Source of the DNA: CAYXRK01 sp964467615
GTDB taxonomy: Bacteria > Hydrogenedentota > Hydrogenedentia > Hydrogenedentales > GCA-2746185
Direction: 5' to 3'
DNA length: 48,388 bases
NCBI GenBank assembly: GCA_964467615.1
Contig: CAYXRK010000011.1
Coordinates: 1-48,388 of the forward strand
The first letter of the stretch is position 1; each line of letters starts with the position of its first letter. Under the pieces are notes generated by a model. It ran no database searches and had not been told where the DNA came from. It was given only the letters and a program-made list of their open reading frames with translations. The position numbers and the translations under genes are program-made. Shown here piece by piece: positions 16,974 to 24,432 of this stretch.

Positions 16974-18638
16974 ATGGCGATCAACGAATCCGTTCTCACC
17001 AACGAAGGCGTATTGTCGGTCGGGTCATCTATTGCAAAACCCGCAGCTGACTCGGCCGCCCGAGATGCCATCGGTCCCGCTACTCCGCGAGGACACCGGA
17101 ACTCTTCCGCAGATCGGCCGTTTCCGTTTTCTCAACCCGGCCGACCAAAGAAGAAGATGTTGCCATCCCGCACGGACTCGGCATGGCCGTGGGTCGACGT
17201 GCACGCCGTCGACCCAGTCGTGATTCCACCGCGTCATGTGAAATCGCCGATCACCTGGGCGAACTTCCGCGAGCACGTGCTCGGCTTCGCCGATGACGTC
17301 GGGCTCGTTTCGATTGATGACCCCGCGCTTGCGCATGAACGTGACGAGATACTTTACGTGTATCCGCACACGCGGTCGCTCGTGTGTCTCATCGGCAAGG
17401 AGAACCGCGCGGCGATGCAGTCGCGCTATCTGCCGAGTGCGAACCATGAGCTGTACACCTGCGAGGAGCGCGTCTTCGAGATGGGCCGCGAGACCATCGG
17501 CTATATCGAGACGCTCGGCGGGGCGGGCCTCACGACGACCATCGGCTGGCCGCAGGAAGTCTCGCAACGCTGGGCGGACAAAATCTGGCCGCTGAGCCAC
17601 AAGCTCGTCGCGCAAGCCGCGGGCCTTGGCGTCATCGGCGTGAGCCGCAACTTCCTGCACCGCGAGTACGGCGCGTATTGCCTTATCGACACCGTGCTGA
17701 CCGATCTCGAATTCGAGACCGAGGCCTACGGCAAACCATTCGAATGGAACCCCTGCCTCAACTGCAACCTCTGCGTTGCGGGCTGCCCGACCAAAGCCAT
17801 CAAGAGCGACGGCGAATTCGATTTCTTCGCGTGCTACAACCACACCTATCGCGATTCGATTCCCGGCTTCATGGACCTCGTGCGCGATCTCGGCGAGGCC
17901 AATCCCAAGCGGTTCGAGAAGCGCTGGAGCGACGCCGAGATCGCCGCGCTGTGGCAGTCGCTCGCGTTCCGCGTCGAGTACCGCTGTTTCAATTGCGTCG
18001 CCGTCTGCCCAGTGGACATCTACTCTTCTTTCCATTCCGATAAATCCGTGCGCCGCGACTTCCGCGACCACCGCCTGCAACCGCTCATGCACACGCGCGA
18101 AATCGTGGACGAACAATTCGTCATTGACACGCCCTCGGCCCGCGAACGCTACAACATTCCCCCCGGCGAATGGCGCACCACTCCCGATCGCACTCGCCCG
18201 AACCAGCAAGGCGTCCGTCTCGTCGAGCTCGAACGAATCCGCGTTTCCAACATCGACAGCATGATGCGCAATATGCCGCACTACTTCCGCGGCGAAGAGG
18301 CCGCCGGCCTCAACTTCACCTGCCAATTCGAATTCACCGGCCAAGGCGGCGGCGATTGGACCATGCGCGTGGCGGACGAGCGCGTCCAAGTCCACCCCGG
18401 CTGCATCGAGAACCCAGACCTCACCGTCCGCTGCAAAGGCGAGCTCTTCCTCGACATCCACCGCGGCGAGGCCAATCCCGTTCTCGCGATATTGACTGGA
18501 CGTTTGAAGTTAAGGGGCAACCGAAAACTGTTTTTGACGTTTCCCAGGATTTTGGCGCAGACACCGGGTCATACCGTCTTCCATCGCTGGGCTTGGAAAG
18601 CGAAACGCTGGTGGAAAGGATCAGTTGTTAGTGGCTAG
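16974..18638 (+). CDS. QueG/reductive-dehalogenase-like [4Fe-4S] protein fused to SCP2 domain
   Basis: Residues about 90-260 resemble the B12-binding half of epoxyqueuosine reductase and RdhA (AAGLGVIGVSRNFLHREYGA). Two [4Fe-4S] clusters follow with the QueG arrangement: C261, C264, C267, C271-P, then C287, C338, C341 and C345-P. Residues about 430-530 form an SCP2 sterol/lipid carrier domain (ending LTGRLKLRGNRKL). No Tat signal or membrane anchor is seen, so it is probably cytoplasmic. I chose ATG 16974 for AGGAGG seven bases upstream; the frame is open from 16881 but that part contains the promoter. Length is 554, far above QueG (about 350). A redox enzyme for a hydrophobic, perhaps CoA-linked, substrate is inferred. 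Confidence 0.78.
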   Translation: MAINESVLTNEGVLSVGSSIAKPAADSAARDAIGPATPRGHRNSSADRPFPFSQPGRPKKKMLPSRTDSAWPWVDVHAVDPVVIPPRHVKSPITWANFREHVLGFADDVGLVSIDDPALAHERDEILYVYPHTRSLVCLIGKENRAAMQSRYLPSANHELYTCEERVFEMGRETIGYIETLGGAGLTTTIGWPQEVSQRWADKIWPLSHKLVAQAAGLGVIGVSRNFLHREYGAYCLIDTVLTDLEFETEAYGKPFEWNPCLNCNLCVAGCPTKAIKSDGEFDFFACYNHTYRDSIPGFMDLVRDLGEANPKRFEKRWSDAEIAALWQSLAFRVEYRCFNCVAVCPVDIYSSFHSDKSVRRDFRDHRLQPLMHTREIVDEQFVIDTPSARERYNIPPGEWRTTPDRTRPNQQGVRLVELERIRVSNIDSMMRNMPHYFRGEEAAGLNFTCQFEFTGQGGGDWTMRVADERVQVHPGCIENPDLTVRCKGELFLDIHRGEANPVLAILTGRLKLRGNRKLFLTFPRILAQTPGHTVFHRWAWKAKRWWKGSVVSG

Positions 18639-18920
18639 TTGTCAGCAATCAACACATGGCCTCAATCGCGAGTCAATGGGCATGTTGACGGCCCCTCACC
18701 CGTCCGCCCTTCGACCGCTCGACGCGCTCACGGCTCAGTGCGAACCCTTCGACAGGCTCAGGACAGGCGGGTGAGGGGCCTGTCGCGCGGGCCTCTCGCG
18801 CTGCGGAAGGCGCGCCAAGCTACAAAGCCTCCTTTACTCAGGCGAATGTCCCGGTAATTTTGAGTCACTACACTTGCAACCGACCACTTTGAACGCAGTA
18901 TTTTGCCCCCTGATCTCACA
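18639..18920. repeat. Intergenic region with long-spaced inverted repeat
   Basis: No gene is seen. GGCCCCTCACCCG (18690-18702) is matched by its reverse complement at 18768-18780. Between them are clustered TTCGAC/GGCTCAGG-type words (CCCTTCGACAGGCTCAGG) of a kind often seen as dispersed extragenic repeats. CGCGCCAAGCTACAA at 18811-18825 recurs exactly at 23188-23202. A weak promoter-like TTGCAA/AGTATT pair lies at about 18873-18901 before the TetR gene. The inverted repeat could end transcription of the preceding gene, but no T-run is present. Confidence 0.5.
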
Positions 18921-19541
18921 ATGACAAACCCTGTTTCATCCGCGCCCGTCCGCCGCCGCACTTGGAAACAAGATCCCCAAGGGCGCCGCGACGCCATCCT
19001 CGAAACCGCGAAACGCGTGTTCGCGCGCGATGGTTACGCAAAGACCCGGCTTGATGACATCGCGCGCGAAGCAGGTGTCGCCGAAGGCACTGTCTATCAC
19101 CTTTTCGGCTCCAAACGCGGACTCCTCGAGGCCGTCGGCGCGGACTACGGCGCGGGCATGGCGCGGGCAGCATTCGGCGGCGAAGGGCGGGCGTACTCCC
19201 CGTTCGAAGTCGAGACCATCGTTCGCAACATCTTCCGCTACGTCCGCGAGACCGCGGGCCCGCTCGCCGCGTTCCTGCTGGCGAACCACCCTCTTGAAGG
19301 CGGCCCGGCGCAGGACGCCAACCGGCGCGCCATGCTTGAAGCCATCGAGGCGAACCTCGAACGGTGGACGCGCGAAGGCCTCATGGCCCCGGCCCACAAC
19401 CGCATCCTCGCCGAAATCCACTTCTCGCTCGTCGAAGCCGCGCTGCGCGATTGTTTCCTCCGCCACAACAGCGCGGAAGAAGAAGCCTACATCCGCGAAT
19501 GCGTCCGCGTTCTTGGCGCGTCGCTCGCGCCGCCGCACTAG
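18921..19541 (+). CDS. TetR/AcrR family regulator
   Basis: A 206-residue repressor-type protein. The N-terminal helix-turn-helix is clear (RRDAILETAKRVFARDGYAK, then DDIAREAGVAEGTVYHLFGS, KRGLLEAV). The C-terminal ligand domain is generic and cannot be matched to a ligand by eye. It follows the iron-sulfur/SCP2 and CoA-transferase genes on the same strand after a 282-base gap and may control them. An in-frame TTG lies six codons upstream; ATG 18921 is preferred although no strong ribosome site is visible. Confidence 0.9.
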   Translation: MTNPVSSAPVRRRTWKQDPQGRRDAILETAKRVFARDGYAKTRLDDIAREAGVAEGTVYHLFGSKRGLLEAVGADYGAGMARAAFGGEGRAYSPFEVETIVRNIFRYVRETAGPLAAFLLANHPLEGGPAQDANRRAMLEAIEANLERWTREGLMAPAHNRILAEIHFSLVEAALRDCFLRHNSAEEEAYIRECVRVLGASLAPPH

Positions 19542-19797
19542 CTCACACTGCTCCGAAAACCCCGCACTACATACCCAATTCGTAACCTTGGCGACTCGTC
19601 ATCGTGCTCGTCAGTCGTCATCGTCATCGAATCGCGAGCATGCCATTTTCATCCTTTCCAGGTGAAAGCCCGATTTCATGAGAACTCGTGATCGTAATCG
19701 GCCGATCGCGTGCGGGGCAGCCGCCCCCGGCTGCCGGCCATTGCGCCCTATGCCGGTTCGATGTACCATCTCACGTGACCGTACCGGGAGTGTCTCA
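19542..19797. other. Intergenic region without a recognised gene
   Basis: A TCGTCATCGT-like short repeat occurs near 19595-19630. CATGTACC/GTACC-like words precede the hicB gene (about 19758-19790) and could form an operator bound by HicB. No strong promoter or RNA gene was recognised. Confidence 0.3.
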
Positions 19798-20010
19798 ATG
19801 CGCAACACCTACACGGCCGTCATCCAGCCCGACGGCGACTGGTGGATCGGCTGGATCGAAGAAGTACCCGGCGTCAACAGCCAAGGGGAAACAAGGGACG
19901 AACTCGTCGAGAACCTCTGGTCGGCCCTCGAAGAAGCCATCGAAATGAACCGCGCCGACGCGCGCGGCGCGGCCACCGGCCAATTCGCGGAAGAATCCAT
20001 CGTGCTGTGA
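19798..20010 (+). CDS. hicB: HicB family antitoxin
   Basis: A 70-residue protein with the HicB N-terminal fold: YTAVIQPDGDWWIGWIEEVPGVNSQGETRDELVENLWSALEEAI is the typical partly degraded RNase H-like domain, seen here from residue 4. It neutralises HicA by binding it and, in many systems, represses its own operon. The C-terminal DNA-binding extension of longer HicBs is absent, so self-repression may be weak. GGGAG stands about seven bases before the ATG. Its stop overlaps the GTG start of hicA by four bases. Confidence 0.85.
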   Translation: MRNTYTAVIQPDGDWWIGWIEEVPGVNSQGETRDELVENLWSALEEAIEMNRADARGAATGQFAEESIVL

Positions 20011-20195
20011 AACGCCACGAGTTGCTGCGCCATCTGCGGGCGCGTGGCTGCATCTTCATTCGAGAAGGCGCGAACCATTCCTGGTGGGGTAATCCATCAA
20101 ACAATCGCCGGTCATCCGTTCCGCGGCACACCGAAATTCGCGAAGGGCTCGTCCGTAAAATCTGCCGCGACCGCCCCATCACCTCCCCGAGTTGA
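20007..20195 (+). CDS. hicA: HicA family toxin (mRNA interferase)
   Basis: Sixty-two residues from a GTG start at 20007, in four-base overlap with hicB. The sequence VKRHELLRHLRARGCIFIRE leads to GANHSWWGNP, where H24 is the catalytic histidine of the dsRBD-like HicA fold, and then to SSVPRHTEIREGLVRKICRD, the usual C-terminal half. HicA binds and cuts mRNA in the cytoplasm, stopping translation until HicB is restored. The gene appears intact. Here hicB comes before hicA. The 3' end overlaps the convergent antitoxin-like gene by 17 bases. Confidence 0.82.
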   Translation: MKRHELLRHLRARGCIFIREGANHSWWGNPSNNRRSSVPRHTEIREGLVRKICRDRPITSPS

Positions 20196-20394
20196 TCGGC
20201 ATCAGCTCGAAAACCCTGGCCATCTTCGCCGCCTCCTGGATCTGTCCGTTCCTCAACAACGCCCGCACATCATCCAGCATGCACGCGTCCTCAACGGACA
20301 AGTACGGCGACCACTCGTCGTCGGATTCAATGAGATCGACGTCCACCTCCGCGACATACTTGTCCTCGTGAACGTACTTCGTTCGCTTTTTCAT
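20179..20394 (-). CDS. Small antitoxin-like protein (orphan)
   Basis: A 71-residue protein beginning MKKRTKYVHEDKYVAEVDVD and containing SPYLSVEDACMLDDVRALL. I recognise this as the type of small protein found immediately downstream of DUF4258-type toxin genes; it is thought to be the antitoxin, but the function is not established. Its ATG overlaps by four bases (ATGA) the stop of a preceding frame that encodes only a toxin-like C-terminus, so the partner seems to have been lost. It overlaps the end of hicA tail to tail. Confidence 0.6.
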   Translation of the reverse strand: MKKRTKYVHEDKYVAEVDVDLIESDDEWSPYLSVEDACMLDDVRALLRNGQIQEAAKMARVFELMPINSGR

Positions 20395-20518
20395 GTTCGG
20401 CGCTCCATGAAATCGGCCGTCCATCGCGCGGGGTCTGGCCGGTAAGCAGTCACGACTACCGCCGATGGTCACTCGCCTGGCTGGTGGGAAAGCGCATACG
20501 TACAGAAAATCGTTGTTC
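20391..20518 (-). pseudogene. Truncated, frameshifted toxin remnant (DUF4258-like C-terminus)
   Basis: Directly upstream of the antitoxin-like gene, the frame 20459-20391 reads VVVTAYRPDPARWTADFMER and ends RT-stop, the characteristic end of DUF4258-type toxins. Continuing upstream in that frame meets a stop, but the neighbouring frame reads FLYVCAFPPARRVTI, which would join well before it after a one-base shift. Beyond about 20518 the DUF1428 gene begins, so the first half of the toxin is missing. Family naming is from memory of the motif, hence moderate confidence. Confidence 0.45.
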
Positions 20519-20875
20519 TTATAAATCGACCCCGATCTTAAACCCGCCAAAGCACATCCGCTTCATGTCGAACGGCATTATCTTCGGCGCAGCCTTCGCC
20601 ACTTCCGGGTCCGTAATCACCTGCTTATTCACCTTGTCCCTGTGCGCCTTCGACTTGTAGACAATCCACGAAAATATCACCGTCTCGCCCGGCTTCAGCT
20701 TCATCAACTTCGGAAACGGCAATCCGAAATTCGTGGTAAGGTCATCGCCAACGCACTCGCGATACTCCAATGCGCCATATTTCTTCCAGAATTTCCCCGC
20801 CTTCCGGGACATCTTCAAATACGCTTCCACGTTTTTCTTTGGCACCGGCAAGAGGAACCCATCGACGTAGGCCAT
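20519..20875 (-). CDS. DUF1428 family protein
   Basis: A 118-residue cytoplasmic protein of the dimeric alpha-beta barrel type. MAYVDGFLLPVPKKNVEAYL and the ending FDMKRMCFGGFKIGVDL are the hallmark ends of DUF1428 (YbaA-like). The family has no settled function. The whole length is covered, so the gene looks intact. It is divergent from the DinB-like gene, with about 160 bases between. Its stop lies at the edge of the broken toxin remnant, so it may mark an insertion or deletion joint. Confidence 0.85.
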   Translation of the reverse strand: MAYVDGFLLPVPKKNVEAYLKMSRKAGKFWKKYGALEYRECVGDDLTTNFGLPFPKLMKLKPGETVIFSWIVYKSKAHRDKVNKQVITDPEVAKAAPKIMPFDMKRMCFGGFKIGVDL

Positions 20876-21033
20876 GGCGTATCTCCTTGTTGATTACGTG
20901 GCTGATGTTCGCATTCTAAACAGGCCCGCCATTTCGCGCCAGTCACCCGATTCGTCCGTGTCGCGTGCGCATCGGTCGCACCTTCTTTGGCGTCCGATTG
21001 ATATACTTGCGCTTCAAACGGGCGGCCCGCACT
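20876..21033. other. Divergent intergenic region
   Basis: This stretch separates the DUF1428 and DinB-like starts and should hold both promoters. No motif stands out. The reading frame of the DinB-like gene is open back to ATG 20965, but that part shows no family similarity. Confidence 0.3.
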
Positions 21034-21588
21034 GTGAGCAACGAATTCCTGGCGGAACTTACGACGACCGTTGCCGGAATAGAACAGCGCGCCAGAGAAC
21101 TTTTCGGCGCATTGGACGCGGCCCAGCTCAACTGGACTCCGTGGGAGGACGCCTGGAGCGTCGGGCAATGTCTTGACCATCTTGTCAAGGCCAACGATCC
21201 GTATTTCGCGATTTTTCGTGACGTCGCGGCCGGCACGCACACCAAGACGTTCTGGGAGCAGATTCCCATAGTGCCCGGAATTTGTGGGTCGCTCGTCCTT
21301 AACACGGTCCGTCCGGAAAACACGCGCAAAGCCCGGGCGCCGCGCATATTCCAGCCGGGCCGGAGCGCGGTGCCGACCGATGTCGTCGATCATTTTTGCG
21401 CGCAACAGCGGAAACTCGCTGAGGCCATGGCATCGCTGGACGGCATTGATTTAGACAACACGATCGTGACCTCACCTGTCGCGCGGTTCATCACCTACAG
21501 TCTGCGCCACGCCCTGTCCATCGTTGTCGAGCACGAGAAGCGGCACATGAATCAGGCCGAACGGGTCCTTCGCGCACTCGGCGCTTGA
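21034..21588 (+). CDS. DinB-like four-helix protein
   Basis: A 184-residue protein of the DinB/YfiT superfamily. Seen are the first helix (FLAELTTTVAGIEQRARELF), the WTPWEDAWSVGQCLDHLVKA segment with the first metal-ligand histidine, and the C-terminal HEKRHMNQAERVL that gives the other two. Members bind zinc or nickel and include bacillithiol and mycothiol S-transferases; many have no known role. I chose GTG 21034 because family similarity starts there; ATG 20965 is the longer option. The location is cytoplasmic. Confidence 0.78.
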   Translation: MSNEFLAELTTTVAGIEQRARELFGALDAAQLNWTPWEDAWSVGQCLDHLVKANDPYFAIFRDVAAGTHTKTFWEQIPIVPGICGSLVLNTVRPENTRKARAPRIFQPGRSAVPTDVVDHFCAQQRKLAEAMASLDGIDLDNTIVTSPVARFITYSLRHALSIVVEHEKRHMNQAERVLRALGA

Positions 21589-21640
21589 ACACGCGGCGCA
21601 ACGAGATCGCCTCGTTCGCGAGTGCGGCGCGATTCGTCCA

Positions 21641-21925
21641 TCACCCACCGGACACCGCCTGCAAGACCGTCAGCCGGTCGCCGGGTTTCAGCGGCACATC
21701 GAGCGAATCCATCCAGCGGGTATTGTCTTCGTTGTAGAAAATCCAGACGTGCGGCCGCAGCACACCCGGCGATTCGTACAAGTTGGTCCCGAGAACTGGG
21801 TAGGCCTTGAGCAGCATGTCGATCGCCTCCTGGATCGTCGCAGCGCGGACGGTCACCTCGTTCAACCCGCCCGTGTTAGCGTGTAACATGCTCGGAATCG
21901 CGATGGGAACATCGATGGGGGTCAT
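21641..21925 (-). CDS. MoaD/ThiS-like ubiquitin-fold sulfur carrier
   Basis: Ninety-four residues from ATG 21925. The C-terminus KPGDRLTVLQAVSGG ends in Gly-Gly, the site that is adenylated and thiocarboxylated in sulfur carriers, and the preceding sequence fits the beta-grasp fold. It lacks an adjacent MoaE, ThiG or E1-like gene, so the pathway (molybdopterin, thiamine, cysteine or tRNA thiolation) is open. The frame continues upstream to 22090 without similarity. No strong ribosome site was seen. It is divergent from the epimerase gene. Confidence 0.72.
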   Translation of the reverse strand: MTPIDVPIAIPSMLHANTGGLNEVTVRAATIQEAIDMLLKAYPVLGTNLYESPGVLRPHVWIFYNEDNTRWMDSLDVPLKPGDRLTVLQAVSGG

Positions 21926-21988
21926 GGTCGGGAACGCGATGCGTATCGACGTGATGGTATCAGTAATGCTGGTTTCGACGGAACCGAC

Positions 21989-22024
21989 GTAGCGCCGCGC
22001 CGGCCTCGTCGAGGCAGGCGCTAC
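21989..22024. repeat. Intergenic cruciform-like palindrome
   Basis: GTAGCGCC (21989-21996) pairs with GGCGCTAC (22017-22024), and the interior holds a second palindrome GCCTCG-T-CGAGGC. It lies between the divergent MoaD-like and epimerase genes. No T-run follows, which makes a terminator unlikely. Confidence 0.5.
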
Positions 22025-22095
22025 TGACTTGACCGAATCGCAGTCACGGCGTACTTTGACGGGTCGAGATCGGAGCGAAGGGGAGGCCAAGGTCG

Positions 22096-23073
22096 ATGCA
22101 GCGCGCGTTCGTTACCGGCGGTTCGGGGTTCGTCGGACGAAATCTGATCGCCGAACTCGTGCGGCGGGGCGTGCAAACCCGCGCGCTTGCCCGTTCCGAC
22201 GAGGCGGCGAACAAGGTCGAGAAGGCCGGTGCGGAACCCGTGCGCGGCGACCTTGATGACCTCGCCGAAATGACCGACGGCATGCGCGGATGCGACGTCG
22301 CTTTCCATGCGGCGGCCGTCGTGACGCTCTGGGGCGATCCGGAGTATTTCCATCGCGTCAACGTGCAAGGCACGCAAAACGTCATCGACGCCGCCAAGGC
22401 CGCGGGCGTACCCCGGCTTGTTCACGTCAGCACCGAGGCGCTCCTCGCGGGTGGGGAACCGATTGTCGATGCGGACGAGTCCTGGCCGTATCCGAAAAAA
22501 CCGGCAGGCTTGTATCCGCTAACGAAGGGCCTCGCGGAGCAGCGCGTGCTCGCTGCAAACGATTCAACGTTGACGACGGTGGCGATTCGTCCGCCGTTGA
22601 TTTGGGGCGCGGGCGATACTTCCGTCCTGCCACAGCTTATCGAGGCGGTGAAGAACGGCCAATGGGTCTGGTTCAGTGGCGGCGATTACCCGCACACGAC
22701 GACGCACGTCACCAACGTGATCGAAGGGTTATTACTTGCGGCGGAAAAGGGAAAAGGCGGCGAGGTCTATTTCATCTCGGACGGACCGCCGCGTAACTTC
22801 CGCGAGTTCATCACGGCGGTGCTCGCGACGAAAGGCGTCGATCCGGGGAAAAAGAAGGCGCCGCTTTGGGCGGGGCACATTATCGCCCGCGTCGGCGAAT
22901 TCGTTTGGTCTCACGTAAAGACGAAGAGCGCGCCGCCGCTCCCGCGCACGGTGCTCTACGTCATGGGACAGAAGCTCACGGTCAACGACAGTAAGGCCCG
23001 GCGCGAACTCGGCTACCAAGGGAAGATGAGCTTCGAACAGGGTCTGGCCGAAATGCGCGGGGCAAAAGGGTAG
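22096..23073 (+). CDS. NAD-dependent epimerase/dehydratase (extended SDR, 3-beta-HSD-like)
   Basis: A 325-residue Rossmann enzyme. TGGSGFVG (7-14) binds NAD(P); GDLDD and HAAAVVTLWG follow; the catalytic set is S112/T113, Y140 and K144 in YPLTK. The arrangement resembles the 3-beta-hydroxysteroid dehydrogenase/isomerase and dihydroflavonol reductase branch more than nucleotide-sugar epimerases. It acts in the cytoplasm. No neighbour defines a pathway, although the SCP2-fusion protein elsewhere in the window also hints at sterol-like or other hydrophobic compounds. Confidence 0.87.
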   Translation: MQRAFVTGGSGFVGRNLIAELVRRGVQTRALARSDEAANKVEKAGAEPVRGDLDDLAEMTDGMRGCDVAFHAAAVVTLWGDPEYFHRVNVQGTQNVIDAAKAAGVPRLVHVSTEALLAGGEPIVDADESWPYPKKPAGLYPLTKGLAEQRVLAANDSTLTTVAIRPPLIWGAGDTSVLPQLIEAVKNGQWVWFSGGDYPHTTTHVTNVIEGLLLAAEKGKGGEVYFISDGPPRNFREFITAVLATKGVDPGKKKAPLWAGHIIARVGEFVWSHVKTKSAPPLPRTVLYVMGQKLTVNDSKARRELGYQGKMSFEQGLAEMRGAKG

Positions 23074-23250
23074 CAATCCATAAACTTCGAGAGCCTTCTT
23101 GTCATTCTGATGGGCTGTAGAAATGCTTCATTCTTTCGCCCCCATGGGGCTTAACGTAGATTGGACACGACACGATCTTGGCGCTTACGCGCCAAGCTAC
23201 AATGCTTTCGCGCCTATGGCGCTTAGGTTTTCAAGAGAACAACTACATAT
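23074..23250. repeat. Intergenic palindromes
   Basis: CTTGGCGC-TTAC-GCGCCAAG (23177-23196) is a perfect 8-base hairpin, followed by GCGCC-TAT-GGCGC (23210-23222). CGCGCCAAGCTACAA (23188-23202) is identical to a stretch at 18811-18825. No gene is seen. This looks like a dispersed repeat family. Confidence 0.5.
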
Positions 23251-23667
23251 ATGAACGCAACAAATCTTCGCACACACCGCGAGGCGATCGTCCGCCGCCA
23301 CATGGAGTCGGAGAACGTCCACGATTTCGATACGACCATCGGCACGTTCGGCCATCCGCGCTATGAACTGATCGCGAACGGCCAAGTGCACGACGGCGAA
23401 GCGGCTGTCCGCGAGTATTTCAAGACCACACGCTCCGCGTTCCCCGATCAGCGCAACGAGCTACTTTCGCTACGTCACGCGGACGATGCCGTCATCGTTG
23501 AGTTCTGGCTCCTCGGCACGCACAAAGGACCGCTCGCCGGGATCGCGCCGGCGGGCAAATCGTTCAGGTGCCAGATGACCGCGTTCTTCATATTCGACGG
23601 TCCCGATCTCGTGTGCGAGCGAGTGTACTTCGACTCGGCGACAATTCTTCGTCAACTTACAGAGTAA
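23251..23667 (+). CDS. SnoaL-like/ester cyclase family protein
   Basis: A 138-residue protein with the NTF2-like cone fold seen in SnoaL polyketide cyclases: an N-terminal helix (HREAIVRRHMESENVHDFD), GHPRYELIANGQVHDGEAAV, then AFPDQRNELLSL and FWLLGTHKGPLAGIAPAGKS near the middle, typical of the ester-cyclase group. Most such proteins have unknown substrates. It begins a tight same-strand series with SRPBCC and YciI-like genes, with a gap of six bases to the next. Confidence 0.83.
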   Translation: MNATNLRTHREAIVRRHMESENVHDFDTTIGTFGHPRYELIANGQVHDGEAAVREYFKTTRSAFPDQRNELLSLRHADDAVIVEFWLLGTHKGPLAGIAPAGKSFRCQMTAFFIFDGPDLVCERVYFDSATILRQLTE

Positions 23668-23673
23668 AACCGC

Positions 23674-24078
23674 ATGCCGAGAAATGTACTCATCGCCGCG
23701 ACTCTTCCCGCGTCGCCGGATCGCTTGTTTGATATGTATCTCGATGCCGATTTGCACGCCGCGTTTACTGGCGCGCCCGTCACCATCGGACCACGCACAG
23801 GCGCGCCGTTTTCCGCGTTCGGCGGCACGCTCACGGGCACGATGCTGCACGTCGAACCAAAGCGGCTCATCGTTCAGACGTGGCGTTCGGCGAACTGGCC
23901 GAAGGACGCGATCGACTCGATACTCGTGCTGACGTTCTGGCCGGAGGCGGAGGGGGGACGAATCGAAGTGGGCCACATCAACGTGCCCGATTCCGATTTC
24001 GCCGGCATCAGCGAAGGCTGGGGGAAGTTCTACTGGACGCCGTGGCGGGCGTACCTCGAGCACAACTATTCGTCGTGA
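23674..24078 (+). CDS. SRPBCC/AHSA1 domain protein
   Basis: A 134-residue START-like domain with a hydrophobic cavity. ASPDRLFDMYLDADLHAAFTG near the start (residues about 9-30), RLIVQTWRSANWP and the final long helix (GWGKFYWTPWRAYLEHN) fit the Aha1-like (AHSA1) group. Members bind small hydrophobic ligands or act with stress-response chaperones; the ligand is unknown. It is probably cotranscribed with the SnoaL-like gene six bases upstream and the YciI-like gene 25 bases downstream. Confidence 0.82.
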   Translation: MPRNVLIAATLPASPDRLFDMYLDADLHAAFTGAPVTIGPRTGAPFSAFGGTLTGTMLHVEPKRLIVQTWRSANWPKDAIDSILVLTFWPEAEGGRIEVGHINVPDSDFAGISEGWGKFYWTPWRAYLEHNYSS

Positions 24079-24103
24079 CATTCGAACTGCCGGGAGCCAA
24101 TTT

Positions 24104-24382
24104 GTGTACTTCTTCATTCAGCACGTAGACCGTCCCAACTCGCTGGAACTTCGAAAGGCCACGCGCGAGGCGCACCTCGCCTACGCCGCGAAGTTCAATC
24201 TGCTCGTGGGAGGGGCAACGCTCGACGACGAAACGGGCAGCATGGACGGCAGCGTGATCATCGTCGATTTGCCGGATCGCGCCGCGCTCGATACGTTCAT
24301 CGCCGAAGATCCCTATACGCGCGCGGGCCTTTTCCAGCGGACCACGGTGAAGGCCTGGAAGAAGGCGATTCCCGCCGGTTAA
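24104..24382 (+). CDS. YciI-like protein
   Basis: A 92-residue protein starting at GTG 24104, with GGGAG eight bases upstream. The sequence FFIQHVDRPNSLELRKATRE, then HLAYAAKFNLLVGGATLDD and IAEDPYTRAGLFQRTTVKAW, is typical of the YciI ferredoxin-like fold, where a His/Asp pair is thought to act in catalysis. Functions are mostly unknown; some members are dehalogenase-like muconolactone-isomerase relatives. It is third in a run of three small same-strand genes. Confidence 0.82.
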   Translation: MYFFIQHVDRPNSLELRKATREAHLAYAAKFNLLVGGATLDDETGSMDGSVIIVDLPDRAALDTFIAEDPYTRAGLFQRTTVKAWKKAIPAG

Positions 24383-24432
24383 CGTGGCGCGCAACTCGCG
24401 GCGCAGCGCTTCAAGCGGGCATACTTCGCCGC

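Noticed and set aside
17025..18461. 478-codon frame opposite the iron-sulfur/SCP2 gene
   Set aside because: The + strand has clear ferredoxin cysteines, a promoter and a ribosome site. The minus frame is repetitive Ala/Glu/Val-rich shadow sequence.
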